Assembly: GCF_030687145.1 (NCBI RefSeq)
Contig: NZ_CP117460.1
Location: forward strand, 5,146,001 to 5,210,000
DNA: 64,000 nucleotides
Source of the DNA: Pseudomonas sp. FP1742
GTDB taxonomy: Bacteria > Pseudomonadota > Gammaproteobacteria > Pseudomonadales > Pseudomonadaceae
Reading direction: 5' to 3'
Part shown: positions 15,796 through 25,508 of the stretch, piece after piece
Layout: the number at the start of each line of letters is the position of its first letter
How positions within the stretch are numbered: the stretch's first letter is position 1
The notes under the pieces: generated by a model
Databases searched by the model: none
Told to the model about the DNA's origin: nothing
Seen by the model: the letters and a program-made list of their open reading frames with translations, nothing else
Translations under genes and position numbers: made by a program

Positions 15796-16263
15796 TTACG
15801 AGCGTGCGCGAGCCTGGTTGCGCAGGGCTTTCACCTGATCGTGGTTGCGTTGCACGCCGTGGTATTGGCGTTCAACGATGTCACGAATGCCCACCAGGTT
15901 GTACTTGTTGATTTTTTCCAATGCCTCCTTGTAAGCCTTCTTCGCATGGTCTTCACCGCGCTCGGCTTCGTTCAGCACCGCCTCTTCATCCTTGCCGGTG
16001 AACATTGACTTCACATCCACCCAACGACGGTGCAGATCGCCGCTGACACTGGTGGAGGTTTCCGGATCACCGCCCAGGGAACGCACAGTGGCCTGCAGTT
16101 CGGCAGCGGCACTGGCGCAATCGGCGGAGCGTTGAATGAACAGGTTTTTCAGTTCTGGATTCTTGATGTCTTCAGCGCAAGTCTTGAACCCTTCCTGACC
16201 GTCTTTACTGGTTTCAATCAGGTCATTGAGTACAGAGATCGCTTCTTTGTTGATGTCGGTCAT
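15796..16263 (-). CDS. PA2169-type four-helix-bundle protein (DUF2383)
   Basis: The 155-residue all-helical protein matches the DUF2383/PA2169 family, ferritin-like in fold: NKEAISVLNDLIETSKDGQEGFKTCAED at the start, CASAAAELQATVRSLGGDPE in the middle, and a last helix GIRDIVERQYHGVQRNHDQVKALR. Family members carry Glu/His positions that could bind metal, but the function is unknown. Pseudomonas homologues are often seen in stationary-phase or stress sets. It has no signal peptide. It is a single gene with its own terminator. Confidence 0.85.
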   Translation of the reverse strand: MTDINKEAISVLNDLIETSKDGQEGFKTCAEDIKNPELKNLFIQRSADCASAAAELQATVRSLGGDPETSTSVSGDLHRRWVDVKSMFTGKDEEAVLNEAERGEDHAKKAYKEALEKINKYNLVGIRDIVERQYHGVQRNHDQVKALRNQARARS

Positions 16264-16462
16264 TTTTCAATTCCTTGCGGTTGATGAAAGATGCAATCAA
16301 TCGTTGCACCCTGCATGCCAGCTTTGAATTGAAATTTTTTACTTATATTTCAATAGGTTAATCTTTAGGCGAAATCTGTATCCGCTTCTTTTGCATGATC
16401 TGTCAATTGGCCTGCATGCAGAATGCCTGTATTTTCCAGTCTGTTTTGAATCAAGACGATCG

Positions 16463-16702
16463 ATGATGAATCCTGAAAAACTCGAATTGCTGATCACCCG
16501 AGAAATGCCCTTCGGTAAATACAAGGGCCGCATCATCGCTGACCTGCCCGGCCAGTACCTGAACTGGTTCGCCCGCGAAGGTTTCCCTCATGGGGAACTG
16601 GGTGGTTTGCTGGCGTTGATGCAGGAAGTCGACCACAACGGCCTGTCGGAGCTGCTCGAACCGCTGCGCGCCAAACACGGCAAGCCCGCCCCTCGTCACT
16701 GA
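16463..16702 (+). CDS. DUF3820 family protein
   Basis: The 79-residue protein has the DUF3820 signature MPFGKYKGRIIADLPGQYL followed by NWFAREGFPHGELGGLLALM. The FGKYKG block also occurs in exonuclease-associated proteins, so a nucleic-acid role is possible but unproven. Two adjacent ATG codons (16463 and 16466) can serve as start; no strong ribosome site separates them. The aminotransferase gene begins 26 bp after the stop, and the two are likely co-transcribed. Confidence 0.82.
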   Translation: MMNPEKLELLITREMPFGKYKGRIIADLPGQYLNWFAREGFPHGELGGLLALMQEVDHNGLSELLEPLRAKHGKPAPRH

Positions 16703-16728
16703 ACCGCCCCCATCGCACCGAGAAGCTC

Positions 16729-17910
16729 ATGCCCGAAAACACCCGCCGTGCCCGTGATGAAGGCTTTTGGCAGACCTTTGCCGACCGCTACGCTGTCGAA
16801 CCCGGCCCCCTGAACCTGGAAAACGGTTACTTCGGGCGCATGTCGCGCACGGTGGTGGAGGAATATCAACGCAACATCGAACTCATCAATCGCGGCAACT
16901 CGGTGCATGTGCGCCAGCGCTTCGAACAGAGCGAAAGCGTCAAGATTCGCGCGCAACTGGCCGAACTGATCGACGCACCGGCCGAGGCCGTCGCCTTCAC
17001 CCGCAATGCCTCCGATGGCCTGCAATCGCTGATCCGCAACTACAATCGCCTGGAACCTGGAGATCAGGTCCTGCTGTGCGACCTGGAGTACGACACGGTC
17101 AAGGGTGCCATGCGTTGGCTGGCCCGCTATCGAGGCGTGGAAGTGATCGAGATCGAGCACCATCACCCCGCCACTTTCGACAGTTTACTGGCCACTTACC
17201 GTGATGCCTTTGTGCGTTACCCACGACTGAAACTGATGGCCCTGACCCATGTCACCCATCGCACCGGCCTGGTGATGCCGGTGCAGGCGATTGCTACCGC
17301 CGCCAGAGAACACGGCATCGACGTGATCCTCGATGGCGCCCACGCCCTCGGCCAGATCGAGTTCAAACTCGATGAACTGGGCATCGCCTTTGCCGGCTAC
17401 AACCTGCACAAATGGATCGGTGCGCCGCTGACTCTCGGCTTCATTTACATCGCGCCCGAGCGCTTGGCCGACATCGACCCGGACATGGGCGAGATGCATT
17501 TCCCGGTCACCGACATTCGCGCCCGCACGCCCTACAGCACCCCGAACATTCCGGCCCTGCTGACCCTGCCGCTGGTGTTCGAGGAACATCACGCCATGGG
17601 TGGTTCCGTCGCCAAGAGCACGCGGCTCAACTACCTGCGCAATCGATGGGTCGATGCCGTCCGGGGGTTACCGGGGATCGAAGTCATGACCCCCGATGAC
17701 CCGCGCCTGTATTGCGGCATCACCTCCATGCGCTTTACCCGGCATGCAGACCAACAGGCGATGGTCGATCGTTTGCTCAACGACTACAACCTGTTTACCG
17801 TGGTGCGTAGCGGCGCAGCATGTGGCCCGTGCATCCGCATCACGCCGGGGCTCACCACCACGGCAGACGACATGGATACGCTGGCCCGGGCACTGAGCGA
17901 ATTGCGCTGA
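16729..17910 (+). CDS. class V PLP-dependent aminotransferase (isopenicillin N epimerase-like)
   Basis: The 393-residue enzyme has the class V fold. RNASDGLQSLI binds the cofactor phosphate, DGAHALGQ includes D202 that contacts the pyridine nitrogen, and GYNLHKWIGAP holds the Schiff-base lysine K228. Its C-terminus ends RITPGLTTTADDMDTLARAL. The pattern is that of the isopenicillin-N-epimerase/cysteine-desulfurase-like group, where substrate choice varies widely. It follows the DUF3820 gene closely and converges on the dioxygenase gene with a 2-bp gap. The substrate is not predictable. Confidence 0.85.
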   Translation: MPENTRRARDEGFWQTFADRYAVEPGPLNLENGYFGRMSRTVVEEYQRNIELINRGNSVHVRQRFEQSESVKIRAQLAELIDAPAEAVAFTRNASDGLQSLIRNYNRLEPGDQVLLCDLEYDTVKGAMRWLARYRGVEVIEIEHHHPATFDSLLATYRDAFVRYPRLKLMALTHVTHRTGLVMPVQAIATAAREHGIDVILDGAHALGQIEFKLDELGIAFAGYNLHKWIGAPLTLGFIYIAPERLADIDPDMGEMHFPVTDIRARTPYSTPNIPALLTLPLVFEEHHAMGGSVAKSTRLNYLRNRWVDAVRGLPGIEVMTPDDPRLYCGITSMRFTRHADQQAMVDRLLNDYNLFTVVRSGAACGPCIRITPGLTTTADDMDTLARALSELR

Positions 17911-17912
17911 CG

Positions 17913-18638
17913 TCATACGGTGTATTTGTCGAAGTCCTCGGGCTTGATCTGCGATGACACCGCAAACGTGTCGACACCGATGGTCATTTGCCCGAAAAAG
18001 CCGTCTTCATTCGAGTCTCGACCGATGGCGTGAATGCTCAGGGTCGAGGCTTCGCCGCCCATGCGTTGATAAAACAGATCCTCCTCATTGGTCAGCGGTG
18101 AGACGGCTCGACCGCTGTACTCACGAGCGTTGAGCACCGACCTTGATGCGACCTCGGGAAAGTAAAGCTGGCCGACCCAGGCGACATGCCGCTCTTCCAG
18201 ATAGTTGTTGCCGGCAGTAATTCGTACCGCGACATGTATGTGCAGCGCGCGACCGGCATAGAACCCCGGATAAATCGTGGTAAACCGCACGATGCCCTTT
18301 TTGTCGGTGAATTGCCCACCACGCAGGTAGGTATCGTCGTCGGTGCGCGGGATCGACCCGATATCATCCACATCGACTTCCTTGTCCGGATTGACCTTGC
18401 TCCAGCCCGAATACGCCCCCCGCGCATTGCAATGCCAGATATCGACCAATGCCCCGGTTACCGGCTGACCGGTCATCGCATCGACGATCGTCAGCCGCAG
18501 CACCAGGGGGATGCCGTCCATGCCTTCGCTGACGTTTCGTCTGATCAGTTTCGGGTTTCGAAAATACGGGCCCGCGACCTGTTCGGGTGACAGTTGGTGA
18601 ACCGGTAGAGGGGGGATGATTACAGTGTTGTCGTCCAT
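17913..18638 (-). CDS. intradiol ring-cleavage dioxygenase family protein
   Basis: The 241-residue protein resembles the beta subunit of protocatechuate 3,4-dioxygenase. The Fe(III) ligands can be placed: Y76 in ARGAYSGW, Y127 in PGFYAGR, and H133 and H135 in ALHIHV. The DIWHCNARGAYSGW and TIYPGFY blocks are the family signature. It is longer than needed for a core domain and stands alone, without an alpha subunit or other catechol-pathway genes, so the aromatic substrate is unknown. It has no signal peptide. The gene converges on the aminotransferase gene. Confidence 0.82.
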   Translation of the reverse strand: MDDNTVIIPPLPVHQLSPEQVAGPYFRNPKLIRRNVSEGMDGIPLVLRLTIVDAMTGQPVTGALVDIWHCNARGAYSGWSKVNPDKEVDVDDIGSIPRTDDDTYLRGGQFTDKKGIVRFTTIYPGFYAGRALHIHVAVRITAGNNYLEERHVAWVGQLYFPEVASRSVLNAREYSGRAVSPLTNEEDLFYQRMGGEASTLSIHAIGRDSNEDGFFGQMTIGVDTFAVSSQIKPEDFDKYTV

Positions 18639-18720
18639 GACGTTCTCTCTTCCATAAGATGAACGCAGGTTAACGCTGGACGAGCGGCGGGATGCGGTAA
18701 CTATGTATCACATGATGTCC

Positions 18721-18810
18721 TGTGGGAGCGGGCTTGCTCGCGAAGGCGGCATCACATTCAACAGTGTTGTCGGCTGACGCACCGCTTTCGCGAGCAAGCC
18801 CGCTCCCACA
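18721..18810. repeat. REPIN
   Basis: GTGGGAGCGGGCTTGCTCGC and its inverse around a spacer of about 40 bp, upstream of the dioxygenase gene and downstream of eda. Confidence 0.9.
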
Positions 18811-18825
18811 GGTTTTTCACCGGGC

Positions 18826-18858
18826 AAAAAAAAACGGTGCACCGACCAAGCGCACCGT
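18826..18858 (-). terminator. rho-independent terminator of the zwf-pgl-eda operon
   Basis: On the minus strand ACGGTGCGC and GTGCACCGT form the stem, followed by nine T residues. It lies 40 bp after the eda stop. Confidence 0.88.
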
Positions 18859-18897
18859 AAAGCCGTAGAACACACAACGAGTGTCAGGTAAATCAGA

Positions 18898-19563
18898 TCA
18901 GTCCAGCAGCGCCAACGCCTCGGCGGTGCACTCCTGGATGCGGGCCCAGTCGCCGTTCTTGATCCATTCAGGGTCAAGCATCCAGCTACCGCCCACGCAC
19001 ATCACGTTTTTCAACGCCATGTAGCTTTTGATGTTGGCCGGGCTGACACCACCGGTCGGGCAGAACTTAACTTCGCCGAACGGGCCGCCCAACGCCTTGA
19101 TGGCCGCGACGCCGCCGCTGACTTCCGCCGGGAACAGCTTGAAGCGGCGATAACCCAGGCAATAGCCTTCCATGATGCCGGAGGCGTTGCTGATGCCTGG
19201 CAACAGCGGGATCGGGCTGTCGACGCTGGCTTCGAGCAGATCTCGGGTGATGCCCGGCGTCACGATGAACTGCGAACCGGCGGCTTCGGCAGCGGCCAGC
19301 ATGCTGCGATCGAGTACCGTACCGGCCCCGGTCACCAGCTCCGGGCGTTTCTCGCGCAGAATCTGGATCGCCTTGAGGCCGAACTGCGAACGCAGGGTCA
19401 CTTCCAGCGCCGTCAGACCACCGGCCGCCAGGGCGTCGGCCAACGGCAGCACGTCCTGTTCACGCGCGATGGTGATCACCGGCAGGATCCGCGCCTTGGC
19501 GCAAAGGCTGTCGATCAGGGCAACTTTGTCCGCCATGGAAACGGTCGGGGATGTGTTTTTCAT
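18898..19563 (-). CDS. eda: 2-dehydro-3-deoxy-phosphogluconate (KDPG) aldolase
   Basis: The 221-residue class I aldolase cleaves KDPG to pyruvate and glyceraldehyde 3-phosphate, the last step of the Entner-Doudoroff pathway. Motifs are ALEVTLRS with the catalytic glutamate, VTGAGTVLD, and YRRFKLFPAE with the Schiff-base lysine, then FCPTGGVSP for phosphate binding. ATG at 19563 (protein start MKNTSPTVS) has AAGGATC upstream and gives the usual length; the in-frame ATG at 19590 would overlap pgl. It is the last gene of the zwf-pgl-eda operon, which in Pseudomonas is repressed by HexR. Confidence 0.95.
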   Translation of the reverse strand: MKNTSPTVSMADKVALIDSLCAKARILPVITIAREQDVLPLADALAAGGLTALEVTLRSQFGLKAIQILREKRPELVTGAGTVLDRSMLAAAEAAGSQFIVTPGITRDLLEASVDSPIPLLPGISNASGIMEGYCLGYRRFKLFPAEVSGGVAAIKALGGPFGEVKFCPTGGVSPANIKSYMALKNVMCVGGSWMLDPEWIKNGDWARIQECTAEALALLD

Positions 19564-19580
19564 AGCGGCTGATCCTTGGT

Positions 19581-20294
19581 TCATGGGCACCAGTAAATCT
19601 CTAACGTAGGTTGCAGAAACGCCCGAATCGGCATGGCGGCGACATCGTCACCGGCCAGTGCGGCGCTCAGGGTGGTCAGCTTGGACTGACCGGAAATCGA
19701 TAGAACGGTGTACTTGGCCGAAGCCAGCAGTGCGCGACTCATGGTCAGGCGCTGATGGGGTACGGTCGGCGCCAGCATCGGCCAGCAACGACGAGTACCA
19801 TCGACCTTCAAGGCATCGGCCAGGTTCGGGCTGTTGGGGAACAGCGACGCGGTGTGACCGTCGTCGCCCATGCCCAGCACCAGCACGTCGATCGCCGGCA
19901 GTTCGGCGAGCAAGCGATCAGCTTGCTCGGCGGCCTGTTCCAGGTTGGCGGTGGCACTGTAGAGGCTCAGGAACTGGGCCTTGGCCGCCGGGCCTTGCAA
20001 CAGGTAACGCTTGAGCAGACCGGCATTGCTGTCGGCATGTTCTACCGGCACCCAGCGCTCGTCAGCCAGGCTGATCACCACCTTCGACCAGTCCAGCGCC
20101 TGCTTGGCCAGGTGCTGGAAAAACGCCACCGGGCTGCGTCCACCGGACACCACCAGCGTCGCGGTACCTTGTGCGGCAATCGCGTCGCTCAGTTGTTTGG
20201 CCACTGCCAATGCCAGGCCTTCGGCCAGCAGCACCGGGCTTTTGAATTCATGGGCGCTGACGCCCTGGGGCAGTTTCAATTCAGATATCGCCAT
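19581..20294 (-). CDS. pgl: 6-phosphogluconolactonase
   Basis: The 237-residue DevB-type enzyme hydrolyses 6-phosphogluconolactone made by Zwf. Motifs are [10 protein letters not shown] near residue 45, the [10 protein letters not shown] block, and [16 protein letters not shown], all typical of the NagB/DevB fold. The start at 20294 lies 14 bp inside the end of zwf, so the two are translationally coupled; eda follows 17 bp after the stop. Confidence 0.95.
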   Translation of the reverse strand: MAISELKLPQGVSAHEFKSPVLLAEGLALAVAKQLSDAIAAQGTATLVVSGGRSPVAFFQHLAKQALDWSKVVISLADERWVPVEHADSNAGLLKRYLLQGPAAKAQFLSLYSATANLEQAAEQADRLLAELPAIDVLVLGMGDDGHTASLFPNSPNLADALKVDGTRRCWPMLAPTVPHQRLTMSRALLASAKYTVLSISGQSKLTTLSAALAGDDVAAMPIRAFLQPTLEIYWCP

Positions 20295-21750
20295 ACCACG
20301 ACCTCCCGTCCCGCGTGATCAATGCAATGGAGCTCATCGGCCCCCAGGACCCGGCCGCGTACGGCTTGGGCGCATCACCGGATTTTTTCCACCCGGCGAT
20401 CAACTGGTCACACCACTTCCACGCGGCTTCGATTTCATCTTTACGGACAAACAGGTTCTGATTGCCACGCATCACTTCCAGCAACAACCGCTCGTAGGCA
20501 TCGGGAATCCGTGCGCTGCGCCAGGTGTCGGAAAAATTCAGCTGCAACGGACCGCTGCGCAGCTGCATGCCCTTGTCCAGGCCTTGTTCTTTGGTCATCA
20601 CGCGCAAGGAAATGCCTTCGTCCGGTTGCAGGCGGATGATCAGTTTGTTGCTGATCTGCAAGCGCTGCTCGGGGGCGAAGATGTAGTGCGACGGCTCCTT
20701 GAAGTGGATGACGATCTGCGACAGCTTCTGCGGCATGCGTTTGCCGGTGCGCAGGTAGAACGGCACGCCGGCCCAGCGCCAGTTGCGAATGTCGGCACGC
20801 AGGGCAACGAAGGTTTCGGTGTCGCTCTGGGTATTGGAATTAGGCTCCTCCAGATACCCGGGCACCGATTTGCCTTCGCTGTGACCGGCAATGTACTGCC
20901 CGCGTACCACTTGAGTGGTCAGGCCTTCCGGGCTGATCGGCGCCAGCGCCTTGAGCACTTTGACCTTCTCGTCGCGGATGCTGTCGGCGGACAGGTCGGC
21001 CGGCGGGTCCATGGCAATCAGGCAGAGCAGTTGCAGCAGGTGATTCTGGATCATGTCCCGCAGCTGGCCGGCCTTGTCGAAATAGCCCCAACGGCCTTCG
21101 ATCCCGACTTGCTCGGCCACGGTGATTTCCACGTGGGAGATGTAATTCTGGTTCCACTGGGTTTCGAACAGGCTGTTGGCGAAACGCAGGGCGATCAGGT
21201 TCTGTACGGTCTCTTTGCCCAGGTAGTGGTCGATGCGGTAGGTGCGGTTCTCCGGGAAGAACTGCGCCACGGCGTCGTTGACCTTGCGCGAGGATTCCAG
21301 GTCCGAACCGATGGGTTTTTCCAGCACCACGCGGGTGTTTTCGGTCAGGCCGACCTTCGACAGGTTCTCACAAATGGCGCCATAAACCGCCGCCGGTGTG
21401 GCGAAGTAGGCAATCACCCGCTGGGCGCTGCCGGCCTGCTCGGCCAGGGCAACGTAATCGTCAGCCTTGAGGAAGTCGACATGCAGGTAGCTCAAACGGG
21501 CCAGGAAGCGCTCGAGTACGGCTTCATCCAGCTCTTTGGCGCCCACGTAGCGACGCAACTCGGTGGCGATGAACGCCAGATGCTGTTGCTCGCTGCCAGG
21601 TTCACGGGCCAGCGCGATAATGCGCGTATCCTCATGAAGAAGGCCGGCGCCATCGAGTTGATAAAGGGCAGGAAACAGCTTGCGCAAGGCTAAATCGCCG
21701 AGAGCGCCGAACAAGGCAAAGGTGCACGGTTCAACCGTAATCGAAGGCAT
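20281..21750 (-). CDS. zwf: glucose-6-phosphate 1-dehydrogenase
   Basis: The 489-residue enzyme oxidises glucose 6-phosphate to the lactone with NAD(P)+. It has the nucleotide-binding segment [12 protein letters not shown] (residues 13-24), the active-site motif RIDHYLGKE (172-180) and VVLEKPIG. Full family length. It is first in the zwf-pgl-eda operon, divergent from hexR, with a HexR-like dyad 60-90 bp upstream. The region just before the start codon reads AAAAGAACAAACATC, an A-rich stretch resembling a Crc/Hfq target, though weaker than those at gtsA and oprB. Confidence 0.96.
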   Translation of the reverse strand: MPSITVEPCTFALFGALGDLALRKLFPALYQLDGAGLLHEDTRIIALAREPGSEQQHLAFIATELRRYVGAKELDEAVLERFLARLSYLHVDFLKADDYVALAEQAGSAQRVIAYFATPAAVYGAICENLSKVGLTENTRVVLEKPIGSDLESSRKVNDAVAQFFPENRTYRIDHYLGKETVQNLIALRFANSLFETQWNQNYISHVEITVAEQVGIEGRWGYFDKAGQLRDMIQNHLLQLLCLIAMDPPADLSADSIRDEKVKVLKALAPISPEGLTTQVVRGQYIAGHSEGKSVPGYLEEPNSNTQSDTETFVALRADIRNWRWAGVPFYLRTGKRMPQKLSQIVIHFKEPSHYIFAPEQRLQISNKLIIRLQPDEGISLRVMTKEQGLDKGMQLRSGPLQLNFSDTWRSARIPDAYERLLLEVMRGNQNLFVRKDEIEAAWKWCDQLIAGWKKSGDAPKPYAAGSWGPMSSIALITRDGRSWYGDI

Positions 21751-21810
21751 GATGTTTGTTCTTTTATCAAGTTAAGCTACAAATACCTTTTTTCAAGGCA
21801 TCACTCAAGG

Positions 21811-21839
21811 GAAAATGTAGTAATAACCACAACATTTTC
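21811..21839. promoter_or_regulatory. HexR operator between zwf and hexR
   Basis: GAAAATGTAGT, 7 bases, then ACAACATTTTC form an 11-bp dyad with one mismatch. The core TAGT-N7-ACAA matches the published TTGT-N7/8-ACAA HexR consensus at 7 of 8 positions. It lies between the divergent zwf and hexR genes, where HexR is known to act in pseudomonads. Confidence 0.7.
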
Positions 21840-21969
21840 GCAAAATACAGATTCCGAGTGGTGGTCGGTCGGAGCCATCAGTAGGATAGGCCACCGTTAT
21901 GGGCCGTATCAAAGGCCCAATTTGCATTAGCCGAACGCTTATTTGCGCTGCTGACCTAAGGAACATGAA

Positions 21970-22839
21970 ATGGACCGCGTGCGAAATTTACTGGAACAGA
22001 TCCAGAATCGCCTTGAAGACCTGAACAAGGCAGAACGCAAAGTCGCCGAAGTGATCCTGCTCAACCCGGAGCAGGCCACCCGGTTCAGCATCGCCGCCCT
22101 CGCCCAGGCCTCTAAAGTCAGCGAGCCGACGGTCAACCGTTTCTGCCGTTCGTTTGGCGTTAGCGGCTACCCGGAACTCAAGCTTCAATTGGCCCAAAGC
22201 CTGGCCAGTGGCGCGGCGTATGTCAGCCGTGCGGTCGAGGCCGACGATAATCCAGAGGCCTATACCAAAAAGATTTTCGGCAGCGCCATCGCTTCTTTGG
22301 ACAGTGCATTACAGGCGCTTGATCCGAGCCTGATCAGCCGCGCCGTCGACCTGTTGATCCAGGCCCGGCAGATCCACTTCTTCGGCCTCGGTGCTTCGGC
22401 CCCGGTGGCGCTGGATGCGCAGCACAAGTTCTTCCGCTTCAACCTGGCGGTGACTGCCCACGCCGATGTGCTGATGCAACGCATGATTGCCTCGGTGGCC
22501 CACACCGGTGAGTTGTTCGTGATCATTTCCTACACCGGCCGTACCCGCGAATTGGTGGAAGTGGCGCGCATCGCCCGGGAAAACGGCGCTTCGGTGCTGG
22601 GGCTGACGGCCGAAGGTTCGCCGCTGGCCAAGGCCAGTACCTTGAGCCTGAACATTCCGTTGCCGGAAGACACCGACATTTACATGCCGATGACCTCGCG
22701 GATCATTCAACTGACCGTGCTCGATGTACTCGCCACCGGCATGACCCTGCGCCGGGGCGTGGATTTCCAGCCGCATCTGCGCAAGATCAAGGAAAGCCTG
22801 AATGCCAGTCGGTATCCGATTGGCGATGAGTTTAATTAA
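21970..22839 (+). CDS. hexR: HexR, RpiR-family repressor of hexose metabolism genes
   Basis: The 289-residue regulator has an N-terminal RpiR helix-turn-helix ([20 protein letters not shown] and [20 protein letters not shown], about residues 30-75) and a C-terminal SIS sugar-phosphate domain ([35 protein letters not shown]). In pseudomonads HexR represses zwf, edd and gap and is released by KDPG. Here the matching operators are seen at 21811-21839, 36793-36807 and 36855-36869. The start ATG at 21970 follows TAAGGAACATGAA. Identity is supported by the divergent zwf-pgl-eda operon. Confidence 0.95.
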   Translation: MDRVRNLLEQIQNRLEDLNKAERKVAEVILLNPEQATRFSIAALAQASKVSEPTVNRFCRSFGVSGYPELKLQLAQSLASGAAYVSRAVEADDNPEAYTKKIFGSAIASLDSALQALDPSLISRAVDLLIQARQIHFFGLGASAPVALDAQHKFFRFNLAVTAHADVLMQRMIASVAHTGELFVIISYTGRTRELVEVARIARENGASVLGLTAEGSPLAKASTLSLNIPLPEDTDIYMPMTSRIIQLTVLDVLATGMTLRRGVDFQPHLRKIKESLNASRYPIGDEFN

Positions 22840-22874
22840 CCCAACCTGAGTTCTTTGTTGCCTGACAAGCCGCC

Positions 22875-22967
22875 TTCGCGAGCAAGCCCGCTCCCACATT
22901 AGATCTTCAGTGGACACAGCATTTGTGTTCAACACAGATCCACTGTGGGAGCGGGCTTGCTCGCGAA
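22875..22967. repeat. REPIN (outward orientation)
   Basis: TTCGCGAGCAAGCCCGCTCC first, inverse second, about 45-bp spacer, between the convergent hexR and mutarotase genes. Confidence 0.9.
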
Positions 22968-22997
22968 AGCGATACCCGCAACACCATGGATCTTGAG

Positions 22998-23852
22998 CTA
23001 AGCCCCAACCCGCGCCTGCAAACTCAAATGCGCCCGCTCCCCCGGTGCCAGGCACAGGCTGTCGGTGCCGCCGCTGGCCGCTTCCACACAGACAAACTCG
23101 GAAATCTCGTTCCAGCTCACGCCCAGCAGCGGCCGCGAACCGGGATGCCAGACCACCGTGTCCGCATGATCACCGGTATCGATGCACAGTTCGCGCTGCC
23201 AGGCGTGGTCCTTGAGCTGCAATTCGCCGTCGTGCTGGAACACGCGCTGACAACCACCGTCGACCCGCAACTCGCCTTCCTGTTGGCAAACCTGGCGGTT
23301 CAATTGATCGTAACCTTGCGCCCCGTCGAGCCCAGACAGCGCTATCTCACCGACGTCGCCAATACGCCAATAGGCGTGCAACGCCTGGCTCAGCTGGCAC
23401 GGCATGTCGTCCTGATGCTCGGTGCTCAGCTGCAAATCCATGCGTTCGCCCAAATGAGCATGCAAGTCCACTTGCCAGTCGCACAGCTGTAACTGCCAAT
23501 GCAGGTGCACGCCTTCGTCGTCACTGCTGCTGTCCAGCAGCTTCCAATCCAGCAGGCGCGCCCAGCCATGGGACGGCCAGGCGTTTTCGCTTGGGTGGCG
23601 GCCATACCACGGCCAGCACACCGGCACGCCGCCGCGAATCGCACCGACATGCGGCCATTTCGCCGCACACCACAGCCAGGGTTTCTGGCCCTTTGGCTGG
23701 AAGTGCAGCAACTGCGCGCCCTGACGACTGAACACCGCCTGACACAGCGGATGATCAATCACCAGCACGTCGCGCATCTGATAGCGCTCCCACGCAAACA
23801 CCGGACGTTCGCGCAAGGACTTGAAGAAGCGTTGTAGCGGATGCTCAAGCAT
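22998..23852 (-). CDS. D-hexose-6-phosphate mutarotase (aldose 1-epimerase family)
   Basis: The 284-residue protein has the YeaD-type mutarotase pattern: GAQLLHFQPKGQKPWLW, RGGVPVCWPWYG (with H and P near the active site), and a C-terminal VVWHPGS and ISEFVCVEAA with the catalytic glutamate. It would interconvert alpha and beta glucose 6-phosphate, the form Zwf uses. It is the last gene of the glucose uptake cluster, separated from oprB by a terminator at 23903-23932, so it is probably transcribed from its own promoter in the short gap. Confidence 0.87.
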   Translation of the reverse strand: MLEHPLQRFFKSLRERPVFAWERYQMRDVLVIDHPLCQAVFSRQGAQLLHFQPKGQKPWLWCAAKWPHVGAIRGGVPVCWPWYGRHPSENAWPSHGWARLLDWKLLDSSSDDEGVHLHWQLQLCDWQVDLHAHLGERMDLQLSTEHQDDMPCQLSQALHAYWRIGDVGEIALSGLDGAQGYDQLNRQVCQQEGELRVDGGCQRVFQHDGELQLKDHAWQRELCIDTGDHADTVVWHPGSRPLLGVSWNEISEFVCVEAASGGTDSLCLAPGERAHLSLQARVGA

Positions 23853-23902
23853 GTACCACGGTCCTGAAAATCATCTGTCACCCGAGGGTGCGCCGTCCCC
23901 CC

Positions 23903-23932
23903 AAAAAAAAGCGGACAGCCATGGCCGTCCGC
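23903..23932 (-). terminator. rho-independent terminator of oprB
   Basis: GCGGACGGCCATGGCTGTCC closes a long stem, followed on the minus strand by eight T residues. It separates oprB from the mutarotase gene. Confidence 0.9.
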
Positions 23933-23970
23933 AAATATGCGCACATAGAGAGGAGCTTATCGCAACAGCG

Positions 23971-25317
23971 TTAGAACACCGACTGAATTTTCAGACCAGC
24001 GACCAGCGCGTTATCAACTTCATCCACACCACCTGGGTGAGTGATGTATTGCAGGTTAGGACGCACCGTCAGCCAGTTGGTAACGTGGAAACCGTAGTTG
24101 ATCTCGTAGTTGTACTCGGTGCTACGTAGTGGCGCGAACAGTGGATCGTTGTAGTCGGTGACACCATTGGCGGCGTTGACCAACTCAGAGTTTTTCTTCA
24201 CGTCATCGTTGACATGGATACGGGAGAAACCGATCCCGACGTCGTCTTTTGGACGAGCATCGAACGGGCCTTTGTAAACAAACATCAGCGACTGGTAGTT
24301 GTCGACGAAGTTGGTGTCCTTGTCGTGGAAGGTGGCGTTGGCCGCGATGTTCAGACCGCGCGAAGCATCACCGTTATGGGTGGTCAGTTGTTGCTGCGCC
24401 ACGAACCAGTAGCCGTGCTTGCTGTCATGGCTGCGATAGGCGTTGCGGGTGGTCGCTGCATCATTGCCGTCGTCGTCCTTACGCACGTCACTGGCGTCGG
24501 CCGTGCTCTTGTAGTAACCGACACGGTATTCGCCCGGCAGGTTGTTGACCTTCGGCGACCAGACCAATTCAACCGGCAAGACGGTGCCCTTGGTGCCACT
24601 GCCGCTGAGCTTGAAACCGTTACCGTGCTCAAGTTGCGATGGGTTCTGGTTGTACGCGCCGATCTGCGCATAGAACTCAGGCGTGATGTTGTACTTCACG
24701 CGAAGCGCTGCCTGCATGACCGGCCAGTTGTACCAGATACCGGTCGCCCAGTTACCCGCCTGGGAACCGCAGAATGCCAGGTTCTGGAACTCGCAAGGGA
24801 AGGTGTTGAAGTCTTCGCCTTCGCCGAAGTAACCGGCCTTGACGTCCAGTTTCCCGTCGAGGAACTGGTGCTTGATCCACAATTGGGTCAGACGGACCAT
24901 GTGGCCACGGCCGTAGACTTCCTGGGAGGAACTCAAGGTGCCGGCACGCGGGTCGCCGACACGGTCATTGGAGATGTTCTGACCGTTACGGTTGGTGAGC
25001 TGGATCTTGGCCTGGGTGTTATCCCAGCCCCACAGCTTTTGCAGGTCCAGCGCCACGCCCAGACCAAACTGGTCGGCGTAACGCGCTGTCTTGTCGTCGT
25101 TGTAGCCGCCGTGCAGGTTGGCGCCCACTTCACCGACATAGTCGGCCTTGATGTCGATACCTTGCTCGATCAGCTTGGTCCGCTCGCCACCCCAGTCACC
25201 GGTCATCCACTGCGAATCAGCGCTGAACGCGTCAGCCGCGTGCACACTGCCGGCCAGCATCATCGCCGCAACCGCTGACAATTGGCAGATCAGCTGAGCG
25301 TTGTTGTTCTTCTTCAT
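23971..25317 (-). CDS. oprB: OprB carbohydrate-selective porin
   Basis: The 448-residue outer-membrane porin has a signal peptide (cleavage near SVHA-AD), the opening WMTGDWGGERTKLIEQGIDI of the OprB family, many alternating aromatic beta-strands and a C-terminal phenylalanine (GLKIQSVF) for barrel insertion. It lets glucose across the outer membrane to the GtsA binding protein. It follows gtsD after a REPIN-bearing gap of 190 bp. The first codons (M-K-K-N-N-N) and the leader both carry A-rich Crc/Hfq-type triplets, so catabolite control of translation is likely. Confidence 0.93.
   Translation of the reverse strand: MKKNNNAQLICQLSAVAAMMLAGSVHAADAFSADSQWMTGDWGGERTKLIEQGIDIKADYVGEVGANLHGGYNDDKTARYADQFGLGVALDLQKLWGWDNTQAKIQLTNRNGQNISNDRVGDPRAGTLSSSQEVYGRGHMVRLTQLWIKHQFLDGKLDVKAGYFGEGEDFNTFPCEFQNLAFCGSQAGNWATGIWYNWPVMQAALRVKYNITPEFYAQIGAYNQNPSQLEHGNGFKLSGSGTKGTVLPVELVWSPKVNNLPGEYRVGYYKSTADASDVRKDDDGNDAATTRNAYRSHDSKHGYWFVAQQQLTTHNGDASRGLNIAANATFHDKDTNFVDNYQSLMFVYKGPFDARPKDDVGIGFSRIHVNDDVKKNSELVNAANGVTDYNDPLFAPLRSTEYNYEINYGFHVTNWLTVRPNLQYITHPGGVDEVDNALVAGLKIQSVF
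25301..25317 (-). promoter_or_regulatory. A-rich catabolite activity (Crc/Hfq) motif at the oprB start
   Basis: The minus strand reads ATGAAGAAGAACAACAACG, a run of AAN triplets covering the start codon, with a second A-rich stretch AATAACAATAAAA upstream at about 25331-25345. In Pseudomonas such motifs are bound by Hfq with Crc to block translation. Confidence 0.6.
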
Positions 25318-25410
25318 CCCTACATCCTCGTTTTATTGTTATTAACTGTTTTTATCTAACGCGGTTTACATCGATTGCGACGGATGTCTCCATCCGCCAC
25401 GAATCCCCCC

Positions 25411-25500
25411 TGTGGGAGCGGGCTTGCTCGCGAAGGCGGTGTGTCAGTCGACATCACTGTTGAATGTCAGACCGCTTTCGCGAGCAAGCCCGCTCCCACA
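25411..25500. repeat. REPIN
   Basis: GTGGGAGCGGGCTTGCTCGC and its inverse with a spacer of about 42 bp, between gtsD and oprB. Confidence 0.92.
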
Positions 25501-25508
25501 TTTGATCT

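Noticed and set aside
20011..21693. 560-codon open frame opposite zwf
   Set aside because: Antisense shadow of zwf with no recognisable domain.
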